64,000 nt of DNA from CAJXQU01 sp965223825 (GCA_965223825.1 OZ245018.1:248001-312000); one strand, 5' to 3'. Counted from the stretch's first letter, positions 15,142-24,555 are shown. Program-made: numbers and translations. The notes: generated from the letters alone by a model not told the origin.

Positions 15142-17202
15142 ATGGAAATCGATCAGAGTACCCTTCCTGAAAGCATCCCCAAAGAGCTGAGTTGGCTCTC
15201 CTTTAACGAGCGCGTATTACAAGAAGCTGCCGATCCGACCGTACCGGTTATCGAACGTGTGCGCTACTTAGGTATCTTCTCAAATAATCTGGATGAATTT
15301 TTTCGAGTGCGCGTGGCTGACGTGCGTCGACTTGCTGTGTTCTCAGTACGCGAAGATAAAAAATCCTATAAGAAATTACTCGAAGAAATTCAGGAAGAAG
15401 TCGTTAGTTTGCAAAAGCGTTTTAACCGTATCAGTCAAGAAGTGCTGGACGAGTTAAACCATCGGCATGTTTATTTAGTCAATGAAGAACAACTGGACGA
15501 TAAGCAATCGCAGTTTGTTGCCAACTATTTTCAAGAGAAGGTACTGCCAGAGTTGACGCCAATCATTTTAAATCATGATCTGCCCATTCCTGATTTGAAA
15601 GATCAATCGATTTATTTTGCGATTCGCTTAAGTTTTTCCGATGACGTGCGTTATGCCTTGCTAGAACTTCCGACGGATCGGGTGCCACGTTTTATCAAGA
15701 TTCCACAACGCCGGGGTAAGCGCGGCACAGCCTTTATCGTTTTAGACAATGTGATCCGTCATTGTTTAAAAGAAGTCTTTGGTGGCCATATCCCGATCGA
15801 AAAAGCAGAAGCGTATACGATTAAAGTGACGTTAGATGCGGAGTTGGAATTAGGTGAAGGGATTACTGAAAGTTTGATTGAAAAAGTTGAGCACAGTTTG
15901 AAGCGTCGAAGCAAAGCTGATCCGGTGCGTTTTTTATATGATCGTAAAATTCCAGAAGATATTCTTAGCTATATTATGCGAAAGATGGGGTTGGAGAAAT
16001 ACGATAGTGTTATCCCTGGTGGTCGTTACCATAACTCAAAAGATTTTATGGACTTCCCAAATGTCGGTCCAACCTATTTAGAATTTAATGAGTTAGCAAA
16101 AATTCCGGTGCCGTCGTTGGATTTACACGATAGTATTTTTGAGTGTATTCGTGAATCAGATGCACTTTTATATTATCCCTATAATTCTTTTTCTTATATT
16201 GTGCGGTTTTTACGTGCGGCAGCGATTGACCCGGAAGTAAAGTCGATAAAAATTAATTTATACCGTGTTGCACGTAATTCACAAGTCATTAACTCATTGA
16301 TTAATGCGATACAAAACGGTAAAGAAGTGACCGTTGTCGTTGAACTACAAGCACGGTTTGATGAACAAAACAATATTAAATGGGCTGAGCATTTAACGGA
16401 AGCAGGCGCAAATGTCATTTTCGGTATTCCTGGTTTAAAAGTACATTCAAAATTGATTTTGATCACGCGAATCGAAGATGGTGCAGAACGTTATTATTCG
16501 CATATCGGCACTGGTAACTTTCACGAAAAAACAGCCAATATTTATACGGATTTTAGTCTGCTTACATACAATCAAGAAATTGGACAGGACGTGGATAAAG
16601 TTTTTTCATTTATTCAATACACGTACCGTCGGGATGAATTGAAACATTTATTGGTTTCACCGCATTCTAATCGCAATGGTTTGATGAAGTTGATCGAGCG
16701 TGAAATAGAAATCGCGAATAAAGGTAAAACCGCAGGTATCTTTATTAAATGTAATAATTTAGTTGATCAAAATATGATCACTAAATTATACGAAGCGAGT
16801 CAGGCTGGTGTAAAAATTAAAATCATTTGTCGAGGTATGTCGACGATTGTGCCAAATGTAAAAGGAGTGAGTGATAATATTGAAGTAATTAGTATTGTTG
16901 ATCGCTTCCTGGAACATGCGCGGGTGTATGTTTTTCATAATAAAGGTAAGCCTGAATATTTTATTTCATCTGCGGATTTAATGACACGTAACTTAGATTA
17001 TCGCGTTGAAGTGACGTGTCCAATTTATGATGAAACAGCGAAGAAAAAAATTCAGTTAGTGTTAGACACGCAATGGCGCGATCGAGTAAAAGCACGGGTG
17101 CTTAATGAGTTGCAAGATAATCAAATTAAAGCACGCGGAAATCTGCGCAAAGTACGATCGCAAGAATACCTACATAAACGTTTAAAAAAATCACCATTAT
17201 GA
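15142..17202 (+). CDS. ppk1: Polyphosphate kinase 1, divergent PhoB-controlled second copy
   Basis: A 686-residue PPK1 with all four domains. His435 (GLKVHSKLIL) and His454 (YYSHIGTGNF) fall at the very numbers of the E. coli catalytic histidines. It differs strongly from the copy at 9391: its N-terminus KELSWLSFNERVLQEAADPTVPVIERVRYLGIFSNNLDEFFRVRV is of the wording I associate with Bacteroidetes PPK1, and its second half (16180-17200) is visibly richer in A/T codons than neighbours, so acquisition by transfer is likely. A consensus Pho box lies upstream. It probably makes polyphosphate under phosphate limitation or on recovery. It follows olsF and ends at a strong hairpin. Confidence 0.93.
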   Translation: MEIDQSTLPESIPKELSWLSFNERVLQEAADPTVPVIERVRYLGIFSNNLDEFFRVRVADVRRLAVFSVREDKKSYKKLLEEIQEEVVSLQKRFNRISQEVLDELNHRHVYLVNEEQLDDKQSQFVANYFQEKVLPELTPIILNHDLPIPDLKDQSIYFAIRLSFSDDVRYALLELPTDRVPRFIKIPQRRGKRGTAFIVLDNVIRHCLKEVFGGHIPIEKAEAYTIKVTLDAELELGEGITESLIEKVEHSLKRRSKADPVRFLYDRKIPEDILSYIMRKMGLEKYDSVIPGGRYHNSKDFMDFPNVGPTYLEFNELAKIPVPSLDLHDSIFECIRESDALLYYPYNSFSYIVRFLRAAAIDPEVKSIKINLYRVARNSQVINSLINAIQNGKEVTVVVELQARFDEQNNIKWAEHLTEAGANVIFGIPGLKVHSKLILITRIEDGAERYYSHIGTGNFHEKTANIYTDFSLLTYNQEIGQDVDKVFSFIQYTYRRDELKHLLVSPHSNRNGLMKLIEREIEIANKGKTAGIFIKCNNLVDQNMITKLYEASQAGVKIKIICRGMSTIVPNVKGVSDNIEVISIVDRFLEHARVYVFHNKGKPEYFISSADLMTRNLDYRVEVTCPIYDETAKKKIQLVLDTQWRDRVKARVLNELQDNQIKARGNLRKVRSQEYLHKRLKKSPL

Positions 17203-17204
17203 TC

Positions 17205-17241
17205 CGAACCGTTCATTATTGAATAATGAACGGTTCGCGTT
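17205..17241 (+). terminator. Terminator between convergent ppk and GST genes
   Basis: A near-complete palindrome: the 16-base arm at 17205-17220 pairs perfectly with 17222-17237, followed by CGTTTT. It sits between the stop codons of the convergent genes and may serve both directions, although the U tract is short. Confidence 0.7.
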
Positions 17242-17248
17242 TTAAGGC

Positions 17249-17872
17249 TTAAATTTCCGTTGTGGGCATAGCAATAAAGCCGGGAAGATCTTCCACACGT
17301 TTTAACCACGCCTGAATTTTTGGGTAATCCGTTAGCGGTAATTTTCCTTCAGGTGCGTGTGCGATGTAACTGTAGCAAGCAATATCAGCAATTGTACGAT
17401 GGCTTGCCGCGAGCCAATCTTGATCGGCTAATATCTTTTCAAAGATGCCAAAGAGTTTTTCCGCGACAACGTGGCTCGCTTCGAGATCAAACGGCATTCC
17501 AAACACTGTATTCAAACGAGCCGAGCAAGGGCCGCGGAAGACATCACCCGACGCGATCGACAAATAACGTTGTACTAAAGCTGCACCGCTTGGATCGGTG
17601 GGTAGCCAACTTTCGTCGCCGTATTTTTTCGCGAGGTAAACCAAGATGGCAGTGGAATCCCAGATCAACTCTCCGTCATCATCCAGCACCGGCACCTGGC
17701 CGAATGGATTTAGCGCGAGATAGGCTGCTTGTGTTTGTTCACCGTTGATCAGATCGACGGGGCGAAGTTCGTAAGGTAGATCAAGTAATGAGGCCATGAG
17801 GCGAGCGCGGTGGGCGTGGCCGGATTTTTCGAAGTCATGAAAGATAAGTGGTTTTGCAGGCTGTGTTGACAT
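17249..17872 (-). CDS. Glutathione S-transferase family protein
   Basis: A 207-residue two-domain GST. The N-terminal thioredoxin-like domain (about 1-80) shows the helix-1 region FEKSGHAHRARLMASLLDLPYEL, NPFGQVPVLDDDGELIWDSTAILVYLA with the glutathione-contacting cis-Pro and the D/E-S pair; the helical C-terminal domain has the folding motif ASHRTIADIACYSYI. The substrate is unknown. GGAGGAAACC precedes the ATG. It lies downstream of a TetR gene on the same strand, with a perfect palindrome in its promoter region, so regulation by that TetR protein in response to an electrophile is a reasonable guess. Confidence 0.9.
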   Translation of the reverse strand: MSTQPAKPLIFHDFEKSGHAHRARLMASLLDLPYELRPVDLINGEQTQAAYLALNPFGQVPVLDDDGELIWDSTAILVYLAKKYGDESWLPTDPSGAALVQRYLSIASGDVFRGPCSARLNTVFGMPFDLEASHVVAEKLFGIFEKILADQDWLAASHRTIADIACYSYIAHAPEGKLPLTDYPKIQAWLKRVEDLPGFIAMPTTEI

Positions 17873-17903
17873 GGTTTCCTCCGCAGTGATTATGTTATAA
17901 ACA

Positions 17904-17915
17904 GAACGATCGTTC
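17904..17915. promoter_or_regulatory. Palindromic operator candidate for the TetR regulator
   Basis: GAACGATCGTTC is a perfect 12-bp palindrome in the 100-bp gap between the tetR stop and the GST start. Size and position are as expected for a TetR-family operator controlling the GST gene. A looser copy was not found upstream of tetR. Confidence 0.5.
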
Positions 17916-17972
17916 GGTTTAATCTTTAACGATCTTTCTCTTTAGGTCAAGAAGATGCAGGTTTTATTAGGG

Positions 17973-18539
17973 TCAGCTATGCGGGGCGAGAATGCGATCG
18001 GGGAGATCTTCTAAGAATCGCTCAAAAACCTCATGAGAGCCGAGCGTTCGTGCGATTACCAATGCCCCTTGCAGTGAGACCATCATGTCTTCACCACGTT
18101 GCTGAGCAAGTGCTTGGGGACAGCCCGTTTCTTCAGCAAGCTGGGTAAACAGATCAATCACGTTTTGCGTACAGCTCGCGAGTTGTTGTTGGAATAATTG
18201 GTTACTGTTACCGATGCTAAAAATATCGATAAGGCAGGCATTGGCCCCGTTGGCATAAAATTTAGCGAGCCCTTGTGCAACATTCAGTAAGCGCTGTTTT
18301 GGTGTGTGTTGTTTATTTTGAAGTGGATTTAACACTAAGAGGGTGAAATCACTTAAGACTAGATCGAGCGTAGCTTGTGCCATTTCGGTTTTTCCACCTG
18401 GAAAATGGTGATACAAACTGGCTCGTTTGAGGCCTGTTTCGATGGATAAGATGCTCAAACTGGCCCCTTCATAGCCGTGCTTACGAAATGCTCTAAGCAA
18501 CATGGGGGTGATCTGATCGCGATTGAGTTGTTGGGCCAT
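17973..18539 (-). CDS. TetR/AcrR family transcriptional regulator
   Basis: A 188-residue regulator with an N-terminal helix-turn-helix (about 8-55: LLRAFRKHGYEGASLSILSIETGLKRASLYHHFPGGKTEM) and a helical ligand domain of the LmrA/YxaF kind (ACLIDIFSIGN, GEDMMVSLQGALVIAR). Such proteins repress neighbouring detoxification genes until a small ligand binds. The GST gene directly downstream and the palindrome between them are the likely target. It is divergent from pstS1, and the long gap upstream mostly carries PhoB sites for pstS1. Confidence 0.9.
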   Translation of the reverse strand: MAQQLNRDQITPMLLRAFRKHGYEGASLSILSIETGLKRASLYHHFPGGKTEMAQATLDLVLSDFTLLVLNPLQNKQHTPKQRLLNVAQGLAKFYANGANACLIDIFSIGNSNQLFQQQLASCTQNVIDLFTQLAEETGCPQALAQQRGEDMMVSLQGALVIARTLGSHEVFERFLEDLPDRILAPHS

Positions 18540-18669
18540 AGGTAATCGACTTGCGGTTTGATTTAATTAAGATGACAGTCGAATAGCGTGCCATGACGGT
18601 CAGTTTGCTTCAATGTGTCTGATCTTGCTTGAATTTTTTCGAAGCGCGTAATGTCGTGCCACGAGTAGT

Positions 18670-18749
18670 TTGTCATACGATTGTCATACAAACGTCATAA
18701 TAATCTGGTGAGATGAGTGGTTGTCATCAAACCTTCATATTGGTTTCAC
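18670..18749 (+). promoter_or_regulatory. PhoB box array upstream of pstS1
   Basis: In the 333-bp gap 18540-18872 there are two clusters of half-sites, each in 11-bp phase: GTCAT at 18672, 18683 and 18694, then GTCAT at 18723, TTCAT at 18734 and TTCAC at 18745. AATACT at 18773-18778 is a possible -10. Nothing else was recognised in this gap. Confidence 0.85.
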
Positions 18750-18872
18750 ATAACTGAAATGCTCATGTGCAAAATACTGACACAGGCGCTGTGCGATGAG
18801 TGAACGTTAAACGGTTTGTTGTCAGTGCGCGTCGACTATTACGACTTATTTGTCTCACAATCGGAGTTTGAC

Positions 18873-19919
18873 ATGTTTAAAAAATCTCTCATTACAACAG
18901 CAGCTATTGCAACTGTTGTGGCTGGTGGCGCACTTTCAGCGGCATCACGTGATTATATCAGTATCGTTGGTTCGTCTACGGTTTACCCGTTCTCGACAGT
19001 TGTTGCTGAGCAGTTCGGTAAAAACACACAATTCAAAACACCCAAAGTTGAATCTACGGGTACTGGCGGCGGGATGAAATTGTTCTGTGCTGGTGTTGGT
19101 GTTGAGCATCCTGATGTTGCGAATGCTTCACGTCGAATTAAAAAATCAGAATTCGATATGTGCCAAGCAAATGGTGTAAAAGACGTCATCGAAGTCAAAA
19201 TCGGTTATGACGGCATCGCTGTTGCGAATTCGAAAAAAGGTGTGCCAATGGCGTTGACCACAAAAGACATCTTCTTAGCATTAGCGAAAGAAGTGCCTGC
19301 ACCATCTGGTGAAGAGAAGTTGGTCGCTAACCCATACAAAACGTGGAAAGACGTTAATTCTTCATTACCTGCATTGGACATCGAAGTGTTGGGACCTCCT
19401 CCAACTTCGGGTACACGTGACGCATTTGCCGAGTTAGCTATGGAAGGTGGTTGTAAAACTTTCGATTGGATCAAGGCGATGAAGAAGGAAGATAAAAAAA
19501 TGTACAAAAGCGTTTGTCACACGGTTCGTGAAGACGGCGCGTACATCGAAGCAGGCGAAAACGATAACCTGATCGTGCAAAAGTTGGATGCAAATCCAAA
19601 AGCATTGGGTGTGTTCGGTTTCAGCTTCCTCGAAGAAAACATGGACAAAGTGCGTGGTTCAGAAATCAACGGTATCAAACCATCGTTTGAAACGATCGCG
19701 GATAGCACTTACCCAATTTCACGTCCACTTTACTTCTATGTGAAGAAAGCACACGTTGGCGTTATTCCGGGTGTTGCTGAGTTCTTGAATGAATTTACCA
19801 GTGAGAAAGCGTACGGTGAAGATGGTTACTTATCTGACCGTGGGTTGATTCCTATGCCGACAGAAGAGCGTAGTTCAGTGACTGCATCTGTGACCGGTTT
19901 AGAGCCACTCGCACTGTAA
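18873..19919 (+). CDS. pstS: Phosphate ABC transporter periplasmic binding protein (system 1)
   Basis: A 348-residue PstS family protein with a signal peptide MFKKSLITTAAIATVVAGGALSAAS. Phosphate-binding segments seen are SIVGSSTVYPFSTVV, the TGTGGGMKLFC turn and PPPTSGTRDAF; two further features, NASRRIKKSEFDMC and TVREDGAYIEAGENDNL, match the longer proteobacterial PstS type rather than the E. coli one. It captures phosphate in the periplasm for PstCAB. The ATG at 18873 follows CGGAG; the longer in-frame start adds residues before the signal peptide. First gene of pstSCAB-phoU system 1; a strong hairpin follows it. Confidence 0.93.
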   Translation: MFKKSLITTAAIATVVAGGALSAASRDYISIVGSSTVYPFSTVVAEQFGKNTQFKTPKVESTGTGGGMKLFCAGVGVEHPDVANASRRIKKSEFDMCQANGVKDVIEVKIGYDGIAVANSKKGVPMALTTKDIFLALAKEVPAPSGEEKLVANPYKTWKDVNSSLPALDIEVLGPPPTSGTRDAFAELAMEGGCKTFDWIKAMKKEDKKMYKSVCHTVREDGAYIEAGENDNLIVQKLDANPKALGVFGFSFLEENMDKVRGSEINGIKPSFETIADSTYPISRPLYFYVKKAHVGVIPGVAEFLNEFTSEKAYGEDGYLSDRGLIPMPTEERSSVTASVTGLEPLAL

Positions 19920-19957
19920 TTTAGCTGAGAAGTTTGGCAAGGATGCCGAAAAAATGT

Positions 19958-19993
19958 AAATGACAGGGTGAGTATGACATCACCCTGTCATTT
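19958..19993 (+). repeat. Intercistronic inverted repeat between pstS1 and pstC1
   Basis: A perfect 14-bp inverted repeat: 19958-19971 (AAATGACAGGGTGA) and 19980-19993 (TCACCCTGTCATTT) with an 8-base loop. It has no long U tract. It may stabilise the pstS message or partly stop transcription, so that binding protein exceeds membrane subunits. The remaining gap to 20104 carries nothing else recognised. Confidence 0.7.
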
Positions 19994-20104
19994 AGTTGTT
20001 TCACACTTACCTATAGAATTTACAAAAACAGCACCGGCTTAATGACTGAGTGCCGCTATCCGTTTCCGTAACAGGAAATACCCGAAAGGGGGGAGAATTA
20101 AAGG

Positions 20105-21487
20105 ATGCAAGTTTCTACTCTTGCGCTACTGTTATTTGTCCTTATGACCGCCGCCTATTTAATTGGACGTCAACGTTCAACAGCGGTTGTTCAAGGAAAA
20201 CTGCGCGATCTGCATTCGCTACCTTCCTACTATGGTTTTTTTACAGCGATGTGGTGCGGTCTACCGGCGGTTGTGCTGATAGCAGCTTGGTTACTTTTTG
20301 AGCCGCTCATCTTAACAAATATGGTTGTGAGCCATTTACCTGCAGATGTTCAAGCGTTAGCAGATGGCCGAATCAATCTTGTGGTTAATGATATTCATAA
20401 TATTGTTAACGGCAATATCACTGCTAGCGAACCTAAAGCTTACGTGCTTCAAGCTGCCAGTGAATATCAAAGTCTTGAGTTCAAAAGCCGTATAATACTA
20501 GCCATTCTATCCATCGGTGTTGCTTGTGGCTTGGGCTGGTTGGCTCTTGGTAAAGTGAAGCCAGAGTTCAGAGCACGTAACGCTGTTGAGCTCGTGATTA
20601 GAAGTGTGTTGATACTCTCAGCGAGTATTGCCATTTTAACGACGCTCGGGATTGTGCTTTCAGTCCTCTTTGAATCAATTCGATTCTTTCAGCAAGTCCC
20701 AATGCAGGATTTCTTGTTTGGTTTGGATTGGAGTCCGCAAATGGCCATTCGCGCCGATCAAGTGGGTTCCAGTGGCGCTTTCGGATCGATTCCTTTATTC
20801 ACCGGCACATTATTAATCTCGTTTATCGCCATGGTCGTAGCGGTACCGATAGGATTAATGTCAGCGATTTACCTATCTGAATATGCCTCACCAAGAGTTC
20901 GTGGCATCGCAAAACCCTTACTTGAAATTCTCGCGGGTATTCCTACCGTCGTCTATGGTTTCTTTGCGGCGCTCACGGTTGCTCCTTTCATTCGAGGGTT
21001 GGGCGAGTCGCTCGGCCTTGAAGTCGCATCTGAAAGTGCATTAGCGGCGGGTTTAGTGATGGGCGTGATGATTATCCCGCTAGTGTCTTCTTTGTCCGAT
21101 GATGTGATCAATGCGGTACCACAATCGATGCGTGATGGTGCGTATGGTTTAGGTGCAACACGATCAGAAACCATTCGGAAAGTGATTTTTCCTGCAGCTT
21201 TGCCAGGCATTGTCGGAAGTATTTTATTAGCGGTATCGCGCGCCATCGGCGAAACGATGATCGTGGTGATGGCTGCCGGCTTGGCCGCGAATTTAACCGC
21301 GAATCCGCTCGAAGCGGTGACGACCGTTACCGTACAAATTGTGACGCTCTTAACCGGTGATCAGGAGTTTGATAGTGCGAAAACGCTCGCTGCGTTCGCA
21401 TTAGGATTAGTGCTTTTCGTCATTACCTTAGTGCTGAATGTGATCGCGCTACATGTTGTTAGACGTTACAGAGAGCAATATGAATAA
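20105..21487 (+). CDS. pstC: Phosphate ABC transporter permease PstC (system 1)
   Basis: A 460-residue inner-membrane permease. An N-terminal region with two or three extra membrane segments and a periplasmic loop (1-165) precedes the usual six-helix core, with the EAA loop LGATRSETIRKVIFPAALPGIVGSILLAVSRAIGETM that contacts PstB. E. coli PstC has about 319 residues, so this is the extended form. The start follows a GGGGGGAG and AAAGG stretch. It overlaps pstA1 by 8 bp, which suggests coupled translation. Confidence 0.93.
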   Translation: MQVSTLALLLFVLMTAAYLIGRQRSTAVVQGKLRDLHSLPSYYGFFTAMWCGLPAVVLIAAWLLFEPLILTNMVVSHLPADVQALADGRINLVVNDIHNIVNGNITASEPKAYVLQAASEYQSLEFKSRIILAILSIGVACGLGWLALGKVKPEFRARNAVELVIRSVLILSASIAILTTLGIVLSVLFESIRFFQQVPMQDFLFGLDWSPQMAIRADQVGSSGAFGSIPLFTGTLLISFIAMVVAVPIGLMSAIYLSEYASPRVRGIAKPLLEILAGIPTVVYGFFAALTVAPFIRGLGESLGLEVASESALAAGLVMGVMIIPLVSSLSDDVINAVPQSMRDGAYGLGATRSETIRKVIFPAALPGIVGSILLAVSRAIGETMIVVMAAGLAANLTANPLEAVTTVTVQIVTLLTGDQEFDSAKTLAAFALGLVLFVITLVLNVIALHVVRRYREQYE

Positions 21488-22784
21488 TTCAAAGGTTCAA
21501 AAAACCATGAGCAACGATAAAGCAAGTATGAGCACACGCGAACGCGTCATGCATGGTATGGCCAAACGCAGGCGTTCTGAGCAGTATTTTCAATGGCTTG
21601 GTAAAGCGGCGATCGCTTTCGGTATTCTTTGTTTGCTGGTCTTATTTACGAGCATTATCAGCAAGGGAATGGGTGCGTTTACACAAACGTATATTAAGTT
21701 GGAGGTTGCTGTCCCAGCCGATGAAATTAACAAGGACAACCTTGCAGCCAGTAATTTCGGCGGAATGGTCAAGCAAAGTTTGCGCGATCTTTTTCCTGAT
21801 GTCAGTAGCCGCAAAGACAAACGTGCTTTGTATAGTTTGGTCAGTCAGAGTGCGAATTACGAAGTAAGAAAAAAAATCGAAGCTGATCCTTCGTTGATTG
21901 GTCAGTCAGTTTCTTTATGGGTATTGGCTGATGACGAAGTGGATATGTTCCTCAAAGGTCACATCGATCGTGAACTCGCTGAAGATGAGCGACGAGTGAA
22001 GGACAACCAAATTGGTTGGATCGATACGATGGAAGAACGTGGATTGCTTGAAACGAGATTCAATACGACGTTTTTCACCTCAGGTGATTCGCGTGATCCA
22101 GAATCAGCCGGCATCATGGGGGCTGTGATGGGTTCGTTTTATACGCTGGTGGTCACGTTATTATTGTCCTTCCCGATCGGTGTCGCTGCTGCGATTTACT
22201 TAGAAGAATTTGCACCAAAAAATCGACTAACGGATTTAATCGAAGTCAATATTAACAACTTGGCTGCAGTACCATCGATTGTGTTCGGGCTGTTAGGTTT
22301 AGCTGTTTTCATCAACTTTTTTGGTCTGCCGCGATCCGCACCGTTTGTCGGTGGTTTGGTCCTGACGTTAATGACGTTGCCGACTATTATCATTTCAAGC
22401 CGAGCTGCGCTAAAATCTGTTCCCCCTTCGATTCGGGAAGCGGCGTTAGGTGTCGGTGCATCGCCAATGCAAACAATTTTTTATCACGTCCTACCATTGG
22501 CCATGCCGGGCATGTTAACCGGTACGATTATCGGTATGGCGCAGGCGTTGGGTGAATCCGCGCCGTTACTTATGATCGGAATGGTCGCGTTTATCGTAGA
22601 TATTCCAGGTGGAGCTTTTGATCCATCAACCGTACTGCCAGTACAAATTTATTTATGGGCAGACAGTCCTGAGCGTGCTTTTGTTGAACGCACCTCTGCA
22701 GCCATCATGGTTCTGTTGGGCTTTCTGATTTTAATGAATGCATTAGCCGTATTACTGCGAAGACGTTTTGAACGCCGTTGGTAG
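21480..22784 (+). CDS. pstA: Phosphate ABC transporter permease PstA (system 1)
   Basis: A 434-residue permease, longer than the E. coli form (296). After a first membrane segment (WLGKAAIAFGILCLLVLFTSII) comes a charged extracytoplasmic insertion of about 130 residues, then the five-helix core with EAA loop LGVGASPMQTIFYHVLPLAMPGMLTGTIIGMAQALGES. It pairs with PstC to form the phosphate channel. The start ATG at 21480 overlaps the pstC stop and has AGAGAG upstream; a second ATG at 21507 is possible. pstB follows after 39 bp. Confidence 0.92.
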   Translation: MNNSKVQKTMSNDKASMSTRERVMHGMAKRRRSEQYFQWLGKAAIAFGILCLLVLFTSIISKGMGAFTQTYIKLEVAVPADEINKDNLAASNFGGMVKQSLRDLFPDVSSRKDKRALYSLVSQSANYEVRKKIEADPSLIGQSVSLWVLADDEVDMFLKGHIDRELAEDERRVKDNQIGWIDTMEERGLLETRFNTTFFTSGDSRDPESAGIMGAVMGSFYTLVVTLLLSFPIGVAAAIYLEEFAPKNRLTDLIEVNINNLAAVPSIVFGLLGLAVFINFFGLPRSAPFVGGLVLTLMTLPTIIISSRAALKSVPPSIREAALGVGASPMQTIFYHVLPLAMPGMLTGTIIGMAQALGESAPLLMIGMVAFIVDIPGGAFDPSTVLPVQIYLWADSPERAFVERTSAAIMVLLGFLILMNALAVLLRRRFERRW

Positions 22785-22823
22785 ATAAGTCGGAATCCGC
22801 AGAATCTTAAGAGGTAATCTAGT

Positions 22824-23717
22824 ATGCAAACGGTTAAAGAACAAAATAAAGATCGGTATATCCACGCAGGCAAACCGGCTCGCGAAAAGTTAGATATCAA
22901 ATCTAAAGGACCAATGGTTGCTCGCGAGAGCCGCGAGACAGTTGGTGAGGTTCGTGTTGAAGATCCACGCATGAGTTGCTCGGATATCAATGTTTATTAC
23001 GCAGATAAACACGCGATCAAAGGTTTGAACTTAGATGTGGGTAAATCTGAAGTTTTATCAATGATTGGCCCATCGGGTTGTGGTAAATCTACCTTCTTAC
23101 GTTGCCTGAATCGCATGAACGACACTATTTCGATTTGCCGTGTGACTGGTGAGATCAAAATGGATGGCTTCGACATTTTAAGTAAAGACATTGATGTTGT
23201 GCCTTTGCGGGCAAGTGTCGGCATGGTTTTTCAAAAACCAAACCCTTTCCCGAAATCCATCCGTGAAAACATTACGTTCGGTCCAAAAATTCATGGGCTT
23301 GTGAATCATAAAGATGAGTTGGAAGAGATTGTCGAAAACAGCTTGCGTAAAGCCGGGCTGTGGGAAGAAGTGAAAGATCGTCTAGATTCACCGGGGACGG
23401 GTTTGTCTGGCGGCCAGCAACAACGTTTATGTATCGCACGAACGATCGCTGTTGAGCCAGAAGTGATCTTGATGGACGAACCTTGTTCAGCATTGGATCC
23501 GATCTCTACGGCTGCGATTGAAGACTTGATCATGGAGTTGCGGGAGAACTACTCGATTTGTATCGTCACCCACTCTATGCAACAAGCGGCACGTGTTTCT
23601 GATCGCACAGCGTACTTCCATTTAGGTGATCTCATCGAAGTGGGCGAAACAGAGCAAATTTTTAATTCGCCACAACATCAGCTAACAGAAGATTACATTA
23701 CAGGTCGTTTCGGTTAA
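22824..23717 (+). CDS. pstB: Phosphate ABC transporter ATPase PstB (system 1)
   Basis: A 297-residue ABC ATPase. Walker A GPSGCGKST at 82-90, Q loop VFQKPNPFP, signature LSGGQQQRL, Walker B VILMDEPCSALDP and switch histidine in VTHSMQQ are intact. An N-terminal extension of about 45 residues, rich in charged residues, precedes the ATPase. It powers phosphate uptake and, with PhoU and PhoR, takes part in phosphate sensing. AAGAGG lies before the ATG. Followed closely by phoU1. Confidence 0.96.
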   Translation: MQTVKEQNKDRYIHAGKPAREKLDIKSKGPMVARESRETVGEVRVEDPRMSCSDINVYYADKHAIKGLNLDVGKSEVLSMIGPSGCGKSTFLRCLNRMNDTISICRVTGEIKMDGFDILSKDIDVVPLRASVGMVFQKPNPFPKSIRENITFGPKIHGLVNHKDELEEIVENSLRKAGLWEEVKDRLDSPGTGLSGGQQQRLCIARTIAVEPEVILMDEPCSALDPISTAAIEDLIMELRENYSICIVTHSMQQAARVSDRTAYFHLGDLIEVGETEQIFNSPQHQLTEDYITGRFG

Positions 23718-23740
23718 TTCATCAAACAGAGGGGAATGAG

Positions 23741-24469
23741 ATGAATCAGTCGCTGGAAGGTCACGCAGATCAACGTTTCGATGGTGATCTGAATGCGTTG
23801 CATATCGATATCTTAGAGATGGGCGGATTGGTGCTTGATCAAAGTCGTCTTGCACTGCAATCGATGTTGCAACAGGATTTAAAAATCGCACAGAACGTAT
23901 TAGAACGAGAGCCATTGGTAGATACGCAAGAGGTCGATATCGACGATTGTATCGTCGAATTGATCAATAAGCGTGGGCCGGTGTCAAAGGATCTGCGGAT
24001 TACCATGGCGTTTTCTAAAATCGTGGTGGATTTAGAACGCATCGGTGATGAAGCGGCAAAAATTGCGCATATCGTGATGGCGGTCAATGAAGCGCATCAG
24101 CCCGTTCCTGCGAAAAGCTTGTTACGCGACATTGCGAATATGGGGCGGCTTGCGATTGAACTGTTGGAAGCGGCTCTCGAATCATTTGATGCACTTGATG
24201 CGAAACAAGCTGAATCATTACTTAATTCCGATTCTGAGTTGGATGAAGAGTTTCAATGTGCTCTCCGACACCTAACCACGTATGTTTTAGAAGATTCACG
24301 TAACGTCGGGCATTCAATCAACATTACATTAATGCTTAAATCGTTGGAAAGGTTGGGTGCGCACGCCGGTAATATTGCAGAGTACGTGATCTATTTGGTT
24401 CATGGTGTGAGTGTCCGCCACAACCGTCGTGCCCCCGATAGTAATAACAGCAAACAATCTACAAGTTAA
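23741..24469 (+). CDS. phoU: Phosphate signalling protein PhoU (system 1)
   Basis: A 242-residue PhoU with two three-helix bundles. Metal-binding acidic patterns of the family appear twice: ILEMGGLVLDQS .. DLERIGDEAAKIA, and ALDAKQAESLLNSDSELDEEF .. SLERLGAHAGNIAEYVIYLVHG. PhoU links the Pst transporter to the PhoR kinase and keeps the regulon off when phosphate is ample. The ATG follows GAGGGGAATGAG. Last gene of operon 1. A 7-bp hairpin at about 24490-24515 without a U tract follows it. One of two phoU genes in this window. Confidence 0.94.
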   Translation: MNQSLEGHADQRFDGDLNALHIDILEMGGLVLDQSRLALQSMLQQDLKIAQNVLEREPLVDTQEVDIDDCIVELINKRGPVSKDLRITMAFSKIVVDLERIGDEAAKIAHIVMAVNEAHQPVPAKSLLRDIANMGRLAIELLEAALESFDALDAKQAESLLNSDSELDEEFQCALRHLTTYVLEDSRNVGHSINITLMLKSLERLGAHAGNIAEYVIYLVHGVSVRHNRRAPDSNNSKQSTS

Positions 24470-24555
24470 TCTATCGCCTACAACGAGAAACACCTCAGAC
24501 TGTGTAAGAGGTGTATCCATGCTCAAATCTTAGCAAATGCGTATAAACGCAAATC

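Noticed and set aside
14993..15190. Plus-strand 65-codon frame between olsF and the second ppk
   Set aside because: It covers the Pho box, the inverted repeat and the start of ppk, has no family resemblance and lacks a ribosome binding site.
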